DNA of 64,000 nt from Halothiobacillus sp. (GCA_024635755.1 JAGXIF010000008.1:1-64000), one strand, 5' to 3'. Positions 29,763 through 39,337 are shown, counted from the stretch's first letter. Notes: generated by a model not told the origin, from the letters alone. Made by a program: numbers and translations.

Positions 29763-30685
29763 CGGAGCGGCGTTCCTTCGGCAGGCAGTTCCAGGACCAG
29801 GTCGACGCGCCGGTTTTCCGCGCGGCCCTCGGCTTTTTCGTTGCTGGCGATCGGCTGGGTGTCGGCCAAGCCCACCGCGTTGAGCCGCCCGGGGCGAATG
29901 CCGGCCTCGATCAGTTGCCGCACCACGGCTGCGGCACGGGCGGCGGAGAGCTCCCAGTTGGACGGGTAACGCCAGGTCCGGATAGGGCGGTCGTCGGTAT
30001 GGCCCTCGACGGTGATCGCGTAATCGCTGCCACCCAGCCGTGCCGCCAGTTCGCCCAGCACGCTCTCACCGCGACCGGACAGGCCCGACTCGGCCGTGGG
30101 GAACAGGATGTTGTCTTTGACCCGCAACTGCACCTTGCCAGCGACGGCCGACACCTCGACCTGGTTGCCCATGTCATCGAATCGCCCGGCCAGCGCCTCG
30201 GCGTTGGATTGGGACGTATCCGCCGGCGCGCCGGGTTCCTTGGTGGGTGTCGTTTCCTCGGTGGGCGCCGTGAGGGTCTCGACGTCTCGGCCGATCAGCG
30301 CGTCCCCGCTGGCGGTACGGGCGTCAGGGTATGGCTTGTTGCCGCCTTCGATCGCCTCGGGCGGATCCATCTCGCCGCGTGAATCGCTGGACGCCGGACG
30401 ATCGGTATTGGCCGGTCGGTCGACCTGCGCGCCGCTGCCCGGCGCGATGGGGTTAGCGGCCTTGTGCTGATAGGCGTAGGCGGCAAGCAGGACGAACAAC
30501 GTCAGCAACAGCGTCATCAGGTCGACCATGGTCAGCAGCCAGTAGGACTGATCGTCCTCAACCTGGCGGACATCGGGATCCCAGCCCTCGCTCCAGGGCC
30601 GGCCCGCCTCCCGGCCGGCGGCTGCGACCTTCGCCTCCTGGAGATCGATATCCCGCTGGCTGGGTGCCTGACTGGCGGATGTCAT
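29759..30685 (-). CDS. motB: MotB-like stator protein with OmpA domain
   Basis: 308 residues. A cytoplasmic N-terminus (1-47), one membrane helix (about 48-70) with the proton/ion-accepting Asp55 in LTMVDLMTLLLTLF, a long Pro/Ser/Thr-rich linker (about 75-165) and an OmpA/MotB peptidoglycan-binding domain (about 175-300) with VEGHTDDRPI and NWELSAARAAAVV. Forms an ion channel with MotA and anchors it to peptidoglycan. Start overlaps the motA stop (ATGA). No flagellar genes are in the window, so it may serve a flagellum encoded elsewhere or another motor. Confidence 0.92.
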   Translation of the reverse strand: MTSASQAPSQRDIDLQEAKVAAAGREAGRPWSEGWDPDVRQVEDDQSYWLLTMVDLMTLLLTLFVLLAAYAYQHKAANPIAPGSGAQVDRPANTDRPASSDSRGEMDPPEAIEGGNKPYPDARTASGDALIGRDVETLTAPTEETTPTKEPGAPADTSQSNAEALAGRFDDMGNQVEVSAVAGKVQLRVKDNILFPTAESGLSGRGESVLGELAARLGGSDYAITVEGHTDDRPIRTWRYPSNWELSAARAAAVVRQLIEAGIRPGRLNAVGLADTQPIASNEKAEGRAENRRVDLVLELPAEGTPLR

Positions 30686-31530
30686 TGGCTCGCCTGTTCG
30701 GACGCCCGGCGGGCACTGCCTCTCCGGGATCTTTTCGCGCGCCTGGAGGCCTTCTTGTCACCATCCCGCAGTTCGTCCTCGCTCTGGGCGAGGAAGGAGC
30801 CCAGCGTTTCGCGGATGAACGCCGGCGAGCGTTCCTCCTGCATCAGCAGCACGCCCTCGACCATCATGTTCATCAGCATCACCCGCTGTTCGGTGCGCCG
30901 TTCGAGCTTGAGCGCGATGGGCTTGAACAGCATGTTCGAGAGCAGGATGCCGTAGAGGGTGGTGATCAACGCCAGTGCCATGTTGGTGCCGATCGCGCCG
31001 AACTGATCGGCATCCATGGCGCTGAGCATGTTGATCAGCCCCAGCAGGGTACCCAGCATGCCGAAGGCGGGGGCGAAAGTCGCCATGGTGCGGAATATCT
31101 GCGCCTCGGCGCGCTCTTTGGCCCGCATGCGCGAGATGCGCCACTGCATCAGGGTGACCAGGTCCTCGCTGGTCGCGCCGTCGAGGACCATCTGCATGCC
31201 ACTGCGCAAGAACGGGTTCTTGATGCGGTTGAGCTTCTCGTCGGCGCGCCCAATCTGACCCTGAAACTTGAGCTTGGCCACCTCGACCAGCTCGTTGATG
31301 TCCCGCTCGGCATACAGGCGTTCGTTGCGCAGCACGATGGCGAACACGCGAAATACCCGCAGCACCTCGTGGAGCGGGTAACTGATCAGCGTGGCGGCCA
31401 TGGTGCCGCCGACCACCAGCAGCAGGCCCGGCAGATTGAGGAAGTTGGCCGGATCCTCGGCCGAGATGCCGATAGCCGTTGTCACGATGCCCAAGCCAAA
31501 GAGCATGCCGAGAAGCGTGCTGGGATTCAC
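30682..31530 (-). CDS. motA: MotA-like stator protein
   Basis: About 282 residues when started at the GTG at 31530 (NPSTLLGMLFGLGIVTTAIG, the PomA/MotA-type first helix), which has GAGGA 11 bp upstream. The frame is open to 31695, but the extra residues are not family-like. Four membrane helices; the conserved Pro-containing segment TFAPAFGMLGTLLGLINML (helix 3) and helix 4 (ALALITTLYGILLSNMLF) are clear. The C-terminal tail is very basic (KKASRRAKRSRRGSARR). First gene of motA-motB-HIT, divergent from tatD. Confidence 0.92.
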   Translation of the reverse strand: MNPSTLLGMLFGLGIVTTAIGISAEDPANFLNLPGLLLVVGGTMAATLISYPLHEVLRVFRVFAIVLRNERLYAERDINELVEVAKLKFQGQIGRADEKLNRIKNPFLRSGMQMVLDGATSEDLVTLMQWRISRMRAKERAEAQIFRTMATFAPAFGMLGTLLGLINMLSAMDADQFGAIGTNMALALITTLYGILLSNMLFKPIALKLERRTEQRVMLMNMMVEGVLLMQEERSPAFIRETLGSFLAQSEDELRDGDKKASRRAKRSRRGSARRASEQASQ

Positions 31531-31730
31531 GGGAAAGCGGTTCCTCACAAAGCGGTACGGTCGAGTTGCCTCAACGATAGCATCGCGGCGGGCGGATGCG
31601 GTCTCATGGCCGAGGCATGCGGGTGCGAGGGCTCTACCCTCCATGTGTAGATCGGCCGATCGGGCGTATTCTTGAGCCGGTAATCGCCATTGCATCGACA
31701 GGAATATATCGACCCGGGTGGGGGAGGAAC

Positions 31731-32516
31731 ATGGAACTCATCGACACGCATTGCCACCTCGAAGCACAAGCCTTCGCCGAGGACTTGCCGGCGGTGGCCG
31801 CCCATGCCGTCGCCCAAGGGGTGACCGCGGTCGTGGCGATGGGTGTTTCCCCCGCCGACTTTTCCGCCCAGGCGGATGCCATGGCCGTGGCCCGGTCCGC
31901 GGGGCTACGGGTGGCAGCCGCTTATGGCAGTCACCCCTGGTGGGTCGAGCGGGTATCGCCGGAGGAGGCGGTAGACGCGCTGGAGCAGGTGCGCGCGGCG
32001 AACGGGTCAAACCCGGTGGCCGTCGGTGAGATCGGTCTGGACTTTGCCGGGAAAACAGACGACACGGACCGGCAAAATGCCTTGTTCGTCGCCCAACTGG
32101 AGTGGGCGGGCCATCATGGCCTGCCGGTCATCCTTCATGAACGCAAGTCGGCCGATCGATTGCTCTACTGGCTTCGCCGCCGCCAGCATGCCGGCGGGGT
32201 CGTGCATGGCTTTACCGGCTCGCTGCAGCAGGCCCGGCAGTTCATCGACCAGGGCCTCTACCTCGGTGTCGGCGGGGCGATCACGCATCCCGGTGCCCAC
32301 CGCACGCATCAGATGATGCGCGAGCTGCCTCTCGATGCCCTGGTGCTGGAGACTGATGCCCCCAACCAGCCGGGCCACGCGCATCGCGGCGAGCGCAACC
32401 TGCCCGGCTACCTGCCCGAAAATCTGGCGGCCCTGGCGCGGCTACGGGACATGGAGGAGGGGGCGTTGCTGGCCCAAATCAATCGCAATACCCGTCGCCT
32501 GTTCGGCGACGTCTGA
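31731..32516 (+). CDS. tatD: TatD-family metal-dependent hydrolase
   Basis: 261 residues, TIM-barrel. Metal ligands: His7 and His9 (DTHCHLE), Glu in VGEIGLDF, His in VILHERKSA, His in VVHGFTGSL and Asp in LETDAPNQP. Probable 3'-5' DNase or deoxyribonuclease of the YcfH/YjjV group. GGGGGAGGA stands directly before the ATG; earlier in-frame codons are not family-like. Followed by tcdA after 87 bp. Confidence 0.94.
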   Translation: MELIDTHCHLEAQAFAEDLPAVAAHAVAQGVTAVVAMGVSPADFSAQADAMAVARSAGLRVAAAYGSHPWWVERVSPEEAVDALEQVRAANGSNPVAVGEIGLDFAGKTDDTDRQNALFVAQLEWAGHHGLPVILHERKSADRLLYWLRRRQHAGGVVHGFTGSLQQARQFIDQGLYLGVGGAITHPGAHRTHQMMRELPLDALVLETDAPNQPGHAHRGERNLPGYLPENLAALARLRDMEEGALLAQINRNTRRLFGDV

Positions 32517-32603
32517 GGTCGCAGAGGCCACGGATGCCGTGGCAGCGCCTGAGAGAGCGAATGCGATTGGTTACAATGCCGCGATCTTAAGACCGGCCCA
32601 CAG

Positions 32604-33341
32604 GTGACTGACATCAATCCCGTAGACGAACGTACCGAATTATTGATTGGCGAGGATGGCCTGGCCAGGCTTCGCGGGTCGACCGTGTTGGTCGCGGGAC
32701 TGGGCGGCGTGGGCGGTGCCTGTGCCGAATCGCTTGCGCGCGCTGGGGTGGGGCGGTTGTTGTTGCTGGATAACGACCGGTTCGTCGCTTCCAATCTCAA
32801 CCGGCAACTGCTGGCCACATCGGCCGTGCTGGGGCGCGGCAAGGCGGAGGTGGCGGTCGAACGGCTGGCCTCGATCCGCGATGACATCGAGCTGGTGGCC
32901 TGCCCGGCATTCCTCGACATGGCGAACGTCGAGGCGTTTCTGCACACGCATCAACCGGACTTCGTCGCCGACTGCATCGATTCGATCGCGGTCAAGGCGC
33001 GTTTGCTGGCCGTGTGCCGCGAGCAGGGGCGAGGGACCTTCACGGCGCTGGGGGCCGGTAACCGGCTCGATCCGCGCAAGGTGCATATAGGCCGGCTGGA
33101 TCACGTGCACGGCTGCGGCCTGGCGCGCGTGCTGCGCCGCCGCCTGCGCCGCGCCGAGGCACCGACCGATTTCCCGGTGGTCTATTCCAGTGAAACGCCG
33201 CGCAAGCCCGCCCCGCACGAGCCCACCGAGGATGGCAGTCAGCCGCGGGCCGTCAATGGCACCATTAGCTACCTGCCCAACCTGTTCGGCCACATGGTGG
33301 CCGGCGAGATCGTCCGCCGGCTGCTTCAGGGTGGCCACTGA
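32604..33341 (+). CDS. tcdA: tRNA threonylcarbamoyladenosine dehydratase
   Basis: E1-like enzyme that cyclises t6A37 of tRNA to ct6A with ATP. 245 residues. Nucleotide-binding GLGGVGGACAESLARAG, the adenylation residues DNDRFVASNLNRQ, and ADCIDSIAVKARLL match the YgdL/CsdL group. The C-terminal part has NGTISYLPNLFGHMVAGEI. The start is a GTG at 32604; no strong ribosome site is seen. Same strand as tatD. Confidence 0.94.
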   Translation: MTDINPVDERTELLIGEDGLARLRGSTVLVAGLGGVGGACAESLARAGVGRLLLLDNDRFVASNLNRQLLATSAVLGRGKAEVAVERLASIRDDIELVACPAFLDMANVEAFLHTHQPDFVADCIDSIAVKARLLAVCREQGRGTFTALGAGNRLDPRKVHIGRLDHVHGCGLARVLRRRLRRAEAPTDFPVVYSSETPRKPAPHEPTEDGSQPRAVNGTISYLPNLFGHMVAGEIVRRLLQGGH

Positions 33342-33815
33342 GGTCGAGGCGAGATTCCTCTCGGTCCCGCGCGGGTGGCTTGGCCGTGATCATGCCGCTG
33401 CCCGTCTCCCGCCGCTTGAAAGCCCACGCACCGACGGAAGGCCGCTAACTGTACCGTCGGTGTCAGTTCGTGGTGCATACGCGGCCGAGACCAGAAGATA
33501 ACGGCTCCTGGGAGACTTTCTTGTCGCCTTTTGAGGTGGTCCGGCCGGACTTGTACATCCGGCGGGGCGTTCGCCAACCACGGCGGCAACCGGCCGCCCC
33601 GCAACCTGCCCGATGCTCGACGCCCTGATCTCGGCCAGGGCGATGAGGCATGCTGCATCCCCGTCGCACCAGACCGGTGCGGCTGAATGGAGATCTCGAG
33701 ACGCGTGCACAAGAGTGGTGCTTTTTTGTGCCAAAACGTCGCTGTAGCGCGCTTTCACGCTGGCCCAGTTTTTGCCGCAAAGGGCGTCCGCCCATCTGAG
33801 CCAAGAAAAAAGCGC
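33342..33815. other. Gene-poor stretch of about 470 bp
   Basis: No gene I can defend. Several overlapping open frames occur on both strands with atypical codon choice. One plus-strand frame from a GTG at 33470 to 33628 (52 codons, includes WETFLSPFEVVRPDLYIRR) and one minus-strand frame over the same bases both look weakly protein-like, and both lack a ribosome site. A hairpin GTCGCACC (33663-33670)/GGTGCGGC (33676-33683) is present. The stretch from about 33690 to 33815 is visibly less GC-rich than its surroundings. It may hold remnants of a gene or a non-coding RNA. Confidence 0.5.
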
Positions 33816-33959
33816 ATGCAACTGAAAAGTCATTCCATGAACCTGTCCCCGGCCGAACGTCGCTGGCTGCCCTGGTTCGGCGGCACCGGCAAGCTGACCA
33901 TGGGGTGGCCCTGCTTTCTCAACCGCAAGAGATACCGGCTGTTCGAGGGTGAGGGCTGA
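33816..33959 (+). CDS. Small Trp-rich ORF of unknown function
   Basis: 47 codons from ATG 33816, or 40 from ATG 33837 (MNLSPAERRWLPWFGGTGK...). The part after 33837 has the high third-position GC of real genes in this window, unlike the flanking bases. It has three Trp (RRWLPWFGG, MGWP), a single Cys, and ends RKRYRLFEGEG. No signal peptide and no strong ribosome site. Not recognised. It converges on pyrC'. Confidence 0.45.
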   Translation: MQLKSHSMNLSPAERRWLPWFGGTGKLTMGWPCFLNRKRYRLFEGEG

Positions 33960-33975
33960 CCCCCGCGGGTGTTGG

Positions 33976-35346
33976 TCAGCCCTCGCGCAGGAATACCCGC
34001 CGGCCGTTGACCCAGGTGGCCTCGACGCGGTGGGCGAAGTCCCAGCCGGCGAATGGCGTGTTCTCGCCGGCGCTGGCCATGCCGGCCGCGTCGAGGCTCC
34101 ACATCGCGTCCGGATCGACTAGGGCGAGGTCGGCGCGCTGGCCGACGGCGAGCGAGCCGGTGTCGTGGAGGCCGTACAGGGCGGCCGGACGGGTGCTCAG
34201 CGCGTCGATGGCCCGGTCGAAGTCGATCACGTCTTCCTCGACCAGCTTGAGCACCAGGGGCAGCAGGGTTTCGAGCCCAGAGATGCCGGGCTCGGTTTCC
34301 GGGAAGGGGGCGAGCTTGGCGTCCGGCTCGTGCGGCTGGTGGTCGGAAACCACCGTGTCGATCAGCCCCTCGGCCAGGCCGCGGCGCAGTGCATCCCGGT
34401 CGCGCATGGTACGGAGCGGCGGGATGACGTGGCTGTTCGGGTTGAGCGCATCGGTGTCCATCTCGGTCAGCCATAGCTGATGGGCGGAGACGCCCGCAGT
34501 GATCGGCAGCCCGTCGGCCTTGGCCCGTTCGATCTGCTTGAGCGCGGCTGCCGAGGAAAGCAGCGGGACATGCACGCGCGCCCCGGTCTCGTTGATCATG
34601 GCAATCAGCTGAGCCAGCGGCGCGGTCTCGGCCGAGACCGGCAGGCCGGGCAGGCCGAGGCGGGTGGCGACCGCGCCGTCGTGTGCACAGCCGCGCGCGG
34701 CCAGCGAGGGGTCGAGCGGCTGGAGCACCACCTGCAGGTCGAAGGTGGCGGCGTATTCCAGCGCTCGGCGCATCAGCCGTAGGTCGTGGAAGGGGTAGTG
34801 GAGGTTGGAGATCGCGACGCAGCCGCCTTCGTCGAGGGCCGCCATCTCGGCCAGCAGTTCCCCCTGTAGCTGCTGGGTCATCGCCCCGATGGCGACCACG
34901 CGTGTCCGGCCGGCCAGTTGCGCACGCCGCTTGATGTAACGGGCCACCGCGACCGTGTCGAGCACGGGAGCGGTATCCGGCGGCATGACGACCGTCGTGA
35001 TGCCGCCGGCGACCGCTGCTGCGCTCTCGGTGGCGATGGTGGCCTTGTGCTCCAGTCCGGGCTCGCGGAGCCGGGCCCAGCCGTCGATCACCCCGGGGAT
35101 CAGCCAGTGGCCGTCGGCAGAGAGATGCTCGGCCGTGTCGCCCGGCCAGTCGCCGGGCGCCTCGCCGATGCCGACAATGCGCCCGTCGCCGAGGTAGACG
35201 TCCGAGACGGTGTCCAGCCCCGTGGAGGGATCGCGCAGGCGGGCGCCGCGAATCACCCAGTGATCGCAGTCTATGCCCGGGCGGCAGCCTTCCGGGTGGC
35301 GGACCGGGTCGTAGTCGATGCCGAGATTTTCCGGTGCGTCCTTCAT
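33976..35346 (-). CDS. pyrC': Dihydroorotase-like subunit of aspartate transcarbamoylase, probably inactive
   Basis: 456 residues of the class I dihydroorotase fold, but the metal-binding HxH motif is lost: the usual DxHxHLREPG reads [10 protein letters not shown] (about residues 88-97). In Pseudomonas and relatives such PyrC' (PyrX) proteins have no dihydroorotase activity and are needed to assemble active aspartate transcarbamoylase with PyrB. The ATG at 35346 overlaps the pyrB stop (ATGA), fitting obligate partners. An active dihydroorotase should be encoded elsewhere. A minor in-frame ATG at 35376 lies inside pyrB and is less likely. Confidence 0.93.
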   Translation of the reverse strand: MKDAPENLGIDYDPVRHPEGCRPGIDCDHWVIRGARLRDPSTGLDTVSDVYLGDGRIVGIGEAPGDWPGDTAEHLSADGHWLIPGVIDGWARLREPGLEHKATIATESAAAVAGGITTVVMPPDTAPVLDTVAVARYIKRRAQLAGRTRVVAIGAMTQQLQGELLAEMAALDEGGCVAISNLHYPFHDLRLMRRALEYAATFDLQVVLQPLDPSLAARGCAHDGAVATRLGLPGLPVSAETAPLAQLIAMINETGARVHVPLLSSAAALKQIERAKADGLPITAGVSAHQLWLTEMDTDALNPNSHVIPPLRTMRDRDALRRGLAEGLIDTVVSDHQPHEPDAKLAPFPETEPGISGLETLLPLVLKLVEEDVIDFDRAIDALSTRPAALYGLHDTGSLAVGQRADLALVDPDAMWSLDAAGMASAGENTPFAGWDFAHRVEATWVNGRRVFLREG

Positions 35347-36356
35347 GCGTTTTCTCCCCGGTTCGCGCTCATGCACAGGCTCATCACGGCCATGCGCACA
35401 CCGATGCCGTTGGACACCTGCTCGAGTATCACCGACTGCGGGCCGTCGGCCACCGAGGATTCGATCTCCACCCCGCGGTTCGCCGGCCCCGGATGCATGA
35501 CGATCGCATCGGGTTTGGCCCAGGCGAGCTTCTCCTCGGTCAGACCGTAGAGGCGGTAGAACTCCTCCTCGCTGGGTAGCAGGCCCGATTCCATCCGCTC
35601 GCGCTGCAGGCGCAGCATGATGATCACGTCGACGTCGCGGAGCCCCTCGCGCATGTCGTGGAACACGCGCACCCCGAGTTTCTCCACGTGGGTGGGCAGT
35701 AGGGTGCGCGGCGCGATCACGCGCAATTCACCCACGTTGAGCGAGTTGAAGACGTGCATCTGCGAGCGGGCCACCCTGGAGTGGCGGATGTCGCCGACGA
35801 TCGCGATCCGCAGCGGGGTGAAGTCGCCCTTGTGACGGCGGATGGTGAAGGCGTCGAGCAGGGCCTGCGTGGGGTGCGAGTGCCAGCCGTCGCCGGCATT
35901 GAGCACCGAGACGTGCGGGGCGACGTGGCGGGCCATGAAGTGCGCCGCACCGGACTGTTCGTGACGGACGACGAACATGTCCGCCTGCATTGCCTCGATG
36001 TTGTGCAACGTGTCGAGCAGGCTTTCGCCCTTCTTGGTCGCCGAGGTGGCCAGGTTGAGGTTGAGCACGTCGGCGGAAAGCCGTTTGGCGGCCAGTTCGA
36101 AGGTCGTGCGAGTGCGGGTGGAGGACTCGAAGAACAGGTTGACCACGGTGCGCCCGCGGAGCAGGGGAACCTTCTTGATCTCGCGGTCGGTTACCGAGAC
36201 GAAGCCCTCGGCGGTATCGAGGATGCGGGTGATCCACTGCGGGCCCAGCCCCTCAATCGTCAGCAGATGACGCAGCCGGCCCTTGTCGTCGAACTGGATG
36301 GCCCAGGGGTCGGGCGCGAACTTGGGGATCTTGGGGCGAACAAATTCGACGGCCAT
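35343..36356 (-). CDS. pyrB: Aspartate carbamoyltransferase catalytic subunit
   Basis: Condenses carbamoyl phosphate and aspartate in pyrimidine synthesis. 337 residues, with an N-terminal extension of about 25 residues as in Pseudomonas-type enzymes that pair with PyrC'. Carbamoyl-phosphate site [26 protein letters not shown] (with NAGDG before it), and [12 protein letters not shown]. Overlaps pyrC' downstream and follows pyrR after 4 bp. Confidence 0.98.
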   Translation of the reverse strand: MAVEFVRPKIPKFAPDPWAIQFDDKGRLRHLLTIEGLGPQWITRILDTAEGFVSVTDREIKKVPLLRGRTVVNLFFESSTRTRTTFELAAKRLSADVLNLNLATSATKKGESLLDTLHNIEAMQADMFVVRHEQSGAAHFMARHVAPHVSVLNAGDGWHSHPTQALLDAFTIRRHKGDFTPLRIAIVGDIRHSRVARSQMHVFNSLNVGELRVIAPRTLLPTHVEKLGVRVFHDMREGLRDVDVIIMLRLQRERMESGLLPSEEEFYRLYGLTEEKLAWAKPDAIVMHPGPANRGVEIESSVADGPQSVILEQVSNGIGVRMAVMSLCMSANRGENA

Positions 36357-36360
36357 GTCT

Positions 36361-36882
36361 TCAGCTCTCCTCGTTGGTCACGATCCGCGCGGTCATCGGC
36401 TCGGGGCCGTCGACGTGGATCTGCTCATCGTCGCCCAGTTCGAGCGTCTGGCCCAGCCAGTCGGCGCAGATTGGCAATTCCCGCCCGTTGCGCTGATAGA
36501 GGACGGCCAGGGCGATGCGCCGCGGGCGCCCGTAGTCGAACAGCTCGTTCATGGCCGCCCGCACCGTTCGCCCCGTGAACAGCACGTCATCGACGAGGAT
36601 GATATCGCGTCCGTCGACGTCGACCGACAGGTCCGAGGGGCTGACCTGGGGGTGGAGTCCCAGGGTGCGGAAATCATCGCGGTAAAAGGTGATGTTTAGG
36701 CGACCCAGCGGCTCCTGGCAATCCAGGGCCCGGTGCAGGGCATTGGCCACCCAGACCCCGCCGGTGTGGATGCCCACCACCAGCGGGTTTTTTAGGTGCC
36801 CCTGGGCGAGCGAGGTCCGGACCTGGTCCACCAGGCGGGCGATCGCGGTGTCCACCGGCAGCGGGCGGTCTGTCTGTGTCAT
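36361..36882 (-). CDS. pyrR: PyrR: pyrimidine regulator/uracil phosphoribosyltransferase
   Basis: 173 residues with the PRPP-binding signature [16 protein letters not shown] (about 93-108) and the PyrR pattern [12 protein letters not shown] near the N-terminus. In Bacillus, PyrR binds RNA to attenuate pyr operons; in gammaproteobacteria the role may be uracil salvage and regulation. The ATG at 36882 ([17 protein letters not shown]) is used; an earlier in-frame start has no family support. Sits between ruvX and pyrB, as in Pseudomonas (algH-ruvX-pyrR-pyrBC'). Confidence 0.94.
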   Translation of the reverse strand: MTQTDRPLPVDTAIARLVDQVRTSLAQGHLKNPLVVGIHTGGVWVANALHRALDCQEPLGRLNITFYRDDFRTLGLHPQVSPSDLSVDVDGRDIILVDDVLFTGRTVRAAMNELFDYGRPRRIALAVLYQRNGRELPICADWLGQTLELGDDEQIHVDGPEPMTARIVTNEES

Positions 36883-36986
36883 GTGCTTGGATGTCTCGTC
36901 GTCGGGTTGCCGGGGCGGCGGATAGTCTATCAATCTCGCGGTTTGCGCGCGCAGGGGGGTGGCGCGCACGGGATTCGTTTCGCCCG

Positions 36987-37484
36987 TCAGGGACCGGTCA
37001 GGTTCTCCATGACCTCAGAACGGGGCACGGCCTGGATCGCGCGTGGCGTGTCCTGGCGGAAGAAGGTGTCGAGGATCACGGCGGCAGCCATCGAATCGAG
37101 CTTGCCCTGATCGCGTTCCACGGCACGTCGACCCAGTCGCTCGGCGGCCTGGGCGGAGCTCAGCCGTTCGTCAACCACGTAGACGGGCAAGCCGGTGCGC
37201 TCGTGCAGGCGATTGCCGAATCGGCGGATGGCGGCCGCCACCGGATAGCACCGTCCGAGGTCGTCGATCGGCCAGCCGAGCACCACCAGGTCGGGCTGCC
37301 ATTCGGCGATCAGCGCCTCGACGGTCGGCCAGTCGATCTGGTCGGCATTGCGGTTGTGCAGGGTGATCAGAGGTCGACCGCTCTCCAGTAGGCGATCACC
37401 CACGGCCACGCCGATGCGCCATTCGCCGTAATCGAATCCCAGCACGCGTTCGCCGGGCGCCCGGTTGTGCTGGGTCAACGCCAT
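36987..37484 (-). CDS. ruvX: RuvX/YqgF family putative pre-16S rRNA nuclease
   Basis: 165 residues with the RNase H-like fold: VLGFDYGEWRIGVAVGD at the N-terminus, LVVLGWPID in the middle, VDERLSSAQA and GKLDSMAAAVIL near the end. The usual GxDxG acidic motif is seen as FDYG. Proposed to help mature the 5' end of 16S rRNA. The ATG shares one base with the algH stop (TGATG). Followed by pyrR after a gap of about 100 bp. Confidence 0.94.
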   Translation of the reverse strand: MALTQHNRAPGERVLGFDYGEWRIGVAVGDRLLESGRPLITLHNRNADQIDWPTVEALIAEWQPDLVVLGWPIDDLGRCYPVAAAIRRFGNRLHERTGLPVYVVDERLSSAQAAERLGRRAVERDQGKLDSMAAAVILDTFFRQDTPRAIQAVPRSEVMENLTGP

Positions 37485-38077
37485 CAGGTGTGCCCGGCCT
37501 CGCCCGAAAGGAGGTTGATGTCGATGCCCAGTTGATTGGCTGCACTGGTCCAGCGCTGTTCCACGGGTTGTTCGAACAACACCTCTTCCGTGGCCTCTAC
37601 ATTGAGCCAGCTGTTTTCGGTCATCTCGCGGTCCATCTGCTCCCGGCTCCACCCGGAGTAGCCCAGGGCGACGATCACGCGAGAGGGCCCCGCACCGTCG
37701 GCCAGGGCCTGGAGGATGTCCTTGGAGGTGGTCAGGCCGATCCGCTCGGTGACCTCGAGGGTGGATTCCCAGCCCCCGTGAGGCGCGTGGAGCACAAAGC
37801 CGCGCTCCAGGTCGATCGGCCCGCCCATGAAGACCGGCTGTTCACGCACCGTCGGGTCCGTGCAGGTGATCTGCATGTGATCGAAGATGTCGCCCAGGTC
37901 CAGATCCAGCGGACGGTTGATGGTGATGCCCATCACGCCCTCGTCGTTGTCTTCGCAGACATAGGTGACGCTGTGGCTGAAGTTGGGGTCCTCCAGCGTC
38001 GGCATGGCGATCAGGAGCTGGTTGGCCAGGCTCTGGCCGGCCGGCTCGTCCGGGGATTGATCAGTGTGTTCTTGCAT
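37484..38077 (-). CDS. algH: AlgH/YqgE family protein
   Basis: 197 residues. Family hallmarks: ANQLLIAMPTLEDPNFSHSV, GVMGITINRPL, VFMGGPIDLERGFVLH and ALGYSGWSREQMDREM. Function is not settled; the Pseudomonas name comes from an alginate regulation phenotype. ATG 38077 follows GGAAG. Head of the tight gene run algH-ruvX-pyrR-pyrB-pyrC'. Confidence 0.95.
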   Translation of the reverse strand: MQEHTDQSPDEPAGQSLANQLLIAMPTLEDPNFSHSVTYVCEDNDEGVMGITINRPLDLDLGDIFDHMQITCTDPTVREQPVFMGGPIDLERGFVLHAPHGGWESTLEVTERIGLTTSKDILQALADGAGPSRVIVALGYSGWSREQMDREMTENSWLNVEATEEVLFEQPVEQRWTSAANQLGIDINLLSGEAGHT

Positions 38078-38151
38078 GGTCTTCCAAGTATTGGTGCCGA
38101 CCGCGGCGGGTTCAAGGCGGCCGCTTCCGATTGCCGATGGCACGCCGGGCG

Positions 38152-39117
38152 TCAGCCGCGCGGGCCGCGACGCCGGTTGGCCGTCTGGCCGGGCTTGGTC
38201 CGCGATTTGCGCGTCCGGATGGTTGTCTCGCGCTTGAGCGGATGGCTCAGGGACTCGCCGCCTCGCGCTTCCCGGCCCCGGGCTGGCTGTTTTTTCGCAG
38301 TCCGGCCGGTCTTGCCGGCCTTGAACGGCTTGCTGGCACGGCGAGCGGATTCGCGGTCGAGCGTCTTGTGCCGCTTTTCCGGCTTGAGCCCGACCAGTTC
38401 GGCCAGGGCCGCTTCGACGTCCGGCGCAAGTTCCTGGATCTTGCCGGGCCGCAGTCGCGGCGGCAGGGGCACCCCGGCGTAGCTGATGCGGATCAGTCGA
38501 GAGACCTGGCCACCGACCGCCTCGATCATGCGCCGAACCTCGCGGTTGCGCCCCTCGTGCAAGGTGACGTGGTACCAGTGGTTCGTCCCCTGGCCGCCGA
38601 CGTCGGCGAGCCGCTTGAAACTGGCCGGGCCGTCCTCGAGGGTCACGCCCGCGAGCAGTTGCTTTTGCTGCGCGTCGTCCAGCCCGCCCAGCACGCGCAC
38701 GGCATAGGTGCGTTCGATGCCGTAGCTGGGGTGCATCAGGCGATTGGCCAACTCGCCATCGTTGGTCACCAGCAGCAGGCCGCTGGTGTTGAAGTCCAGG
38801 CGCCCCACGGTGATCCAGCGTGCGTCCGCGATCGGCGGCAGGTTCTCGTGCACGGTGGGGCGGCCTTCGGGGTCGCGGTTGGCCGTGATCTGGCCTTCGG
38901 GCTTGTGGTAGATGAGCACGCGCCGCAGCGGATGCACGTCGGGCACCTGGACACGCTTCTCACCCATCTCGATGGTATCGCCGGGGCCGGCATGGTCGCC
39001 CAACGTGGCCACCTGACCGTTGATCTTGATCCGGCCCTGGCTGATCCAGTCCTCGATGCGGCGACGCGAGCCCAGCCCCATGGCGGCCAGTACCTTCTGC
39101 AAGCGCTGTTTTTCCAT
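38152..39117 (-). CDS. rluB: 23S rRNA pseudouridine synthase B
   Basis: Makes pseudouridine 2605 in 23S rRNA. 321 residues: S4 RNA-binding domain (about 3-65, LQKVLAAMGLGSRRRIEDWI), catalytic domain with active-site Asp in VGRLDFNTSGLLL, and EGRNREVRRMIEAVG. A low-complexity Lys/Arg-rich tail (about 245-321, RRASKPFKAGKTGRTAKKQ) is probably a disordered RNA-binding extension, common in this family. The 220 bp upstream (39118-39337), divergent from mlaE, shows no recognised motif. Confidence 0.95.
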   Translation of the reverse strand: MEKQRLQKVLAAMGLGSRRRIEDWISQGRIKINGQVATLGDHAGPGDTIEMGEKRVQVPDVHPLRRVLIYHKPEGQITANRDPEGRPTVHENLPPIADARWITVGRLDFNTSGLLLVTNDGELANRLMHPSYGIERTYAVRVLGGLDDAQQKQLLAGVTLEDGPASFKRLADVGGQGTNHWYHVTLHEGRNREVRRMIEAVGGQVSRLIRISYAGVPLPPRLRPGKIQELAPDVEAALAELVGLKPEKRHKTLDRESARRASKPFKAGKTGRTAKKQPARGREARGGESLSHPLKRETTIRTRKSRTKPGQTANRRRGPRG

Positions 39118-39337
39118 GGGGTATCCTCGTTGTTGGCAGGGGGAAAGCCGAGAACCGACTTGTCCGCGTCCGGGAAAGGGGCGCTATTCTAACAGTCTCG
39201 GGCGCATCTGCCGCGGATTGTGCGCAGGCGGCCGTGTGGACCCCGAGCACTGCCGCCCGTAGTCTGGAGACGGCCCGCCGGGATAGTCGCCGCTCGCCAC
39301 TGCGGGCAGGCCCCAAGGAATAGACACAGATGGATGA

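Noticed and set aside
33390-33833. Minus-strand frame of 147 codons in the gene-poor stretch
   Set aside because: No family resemblance, atypical codons and no ribosome site; kept only as part of the unexplained stretch.
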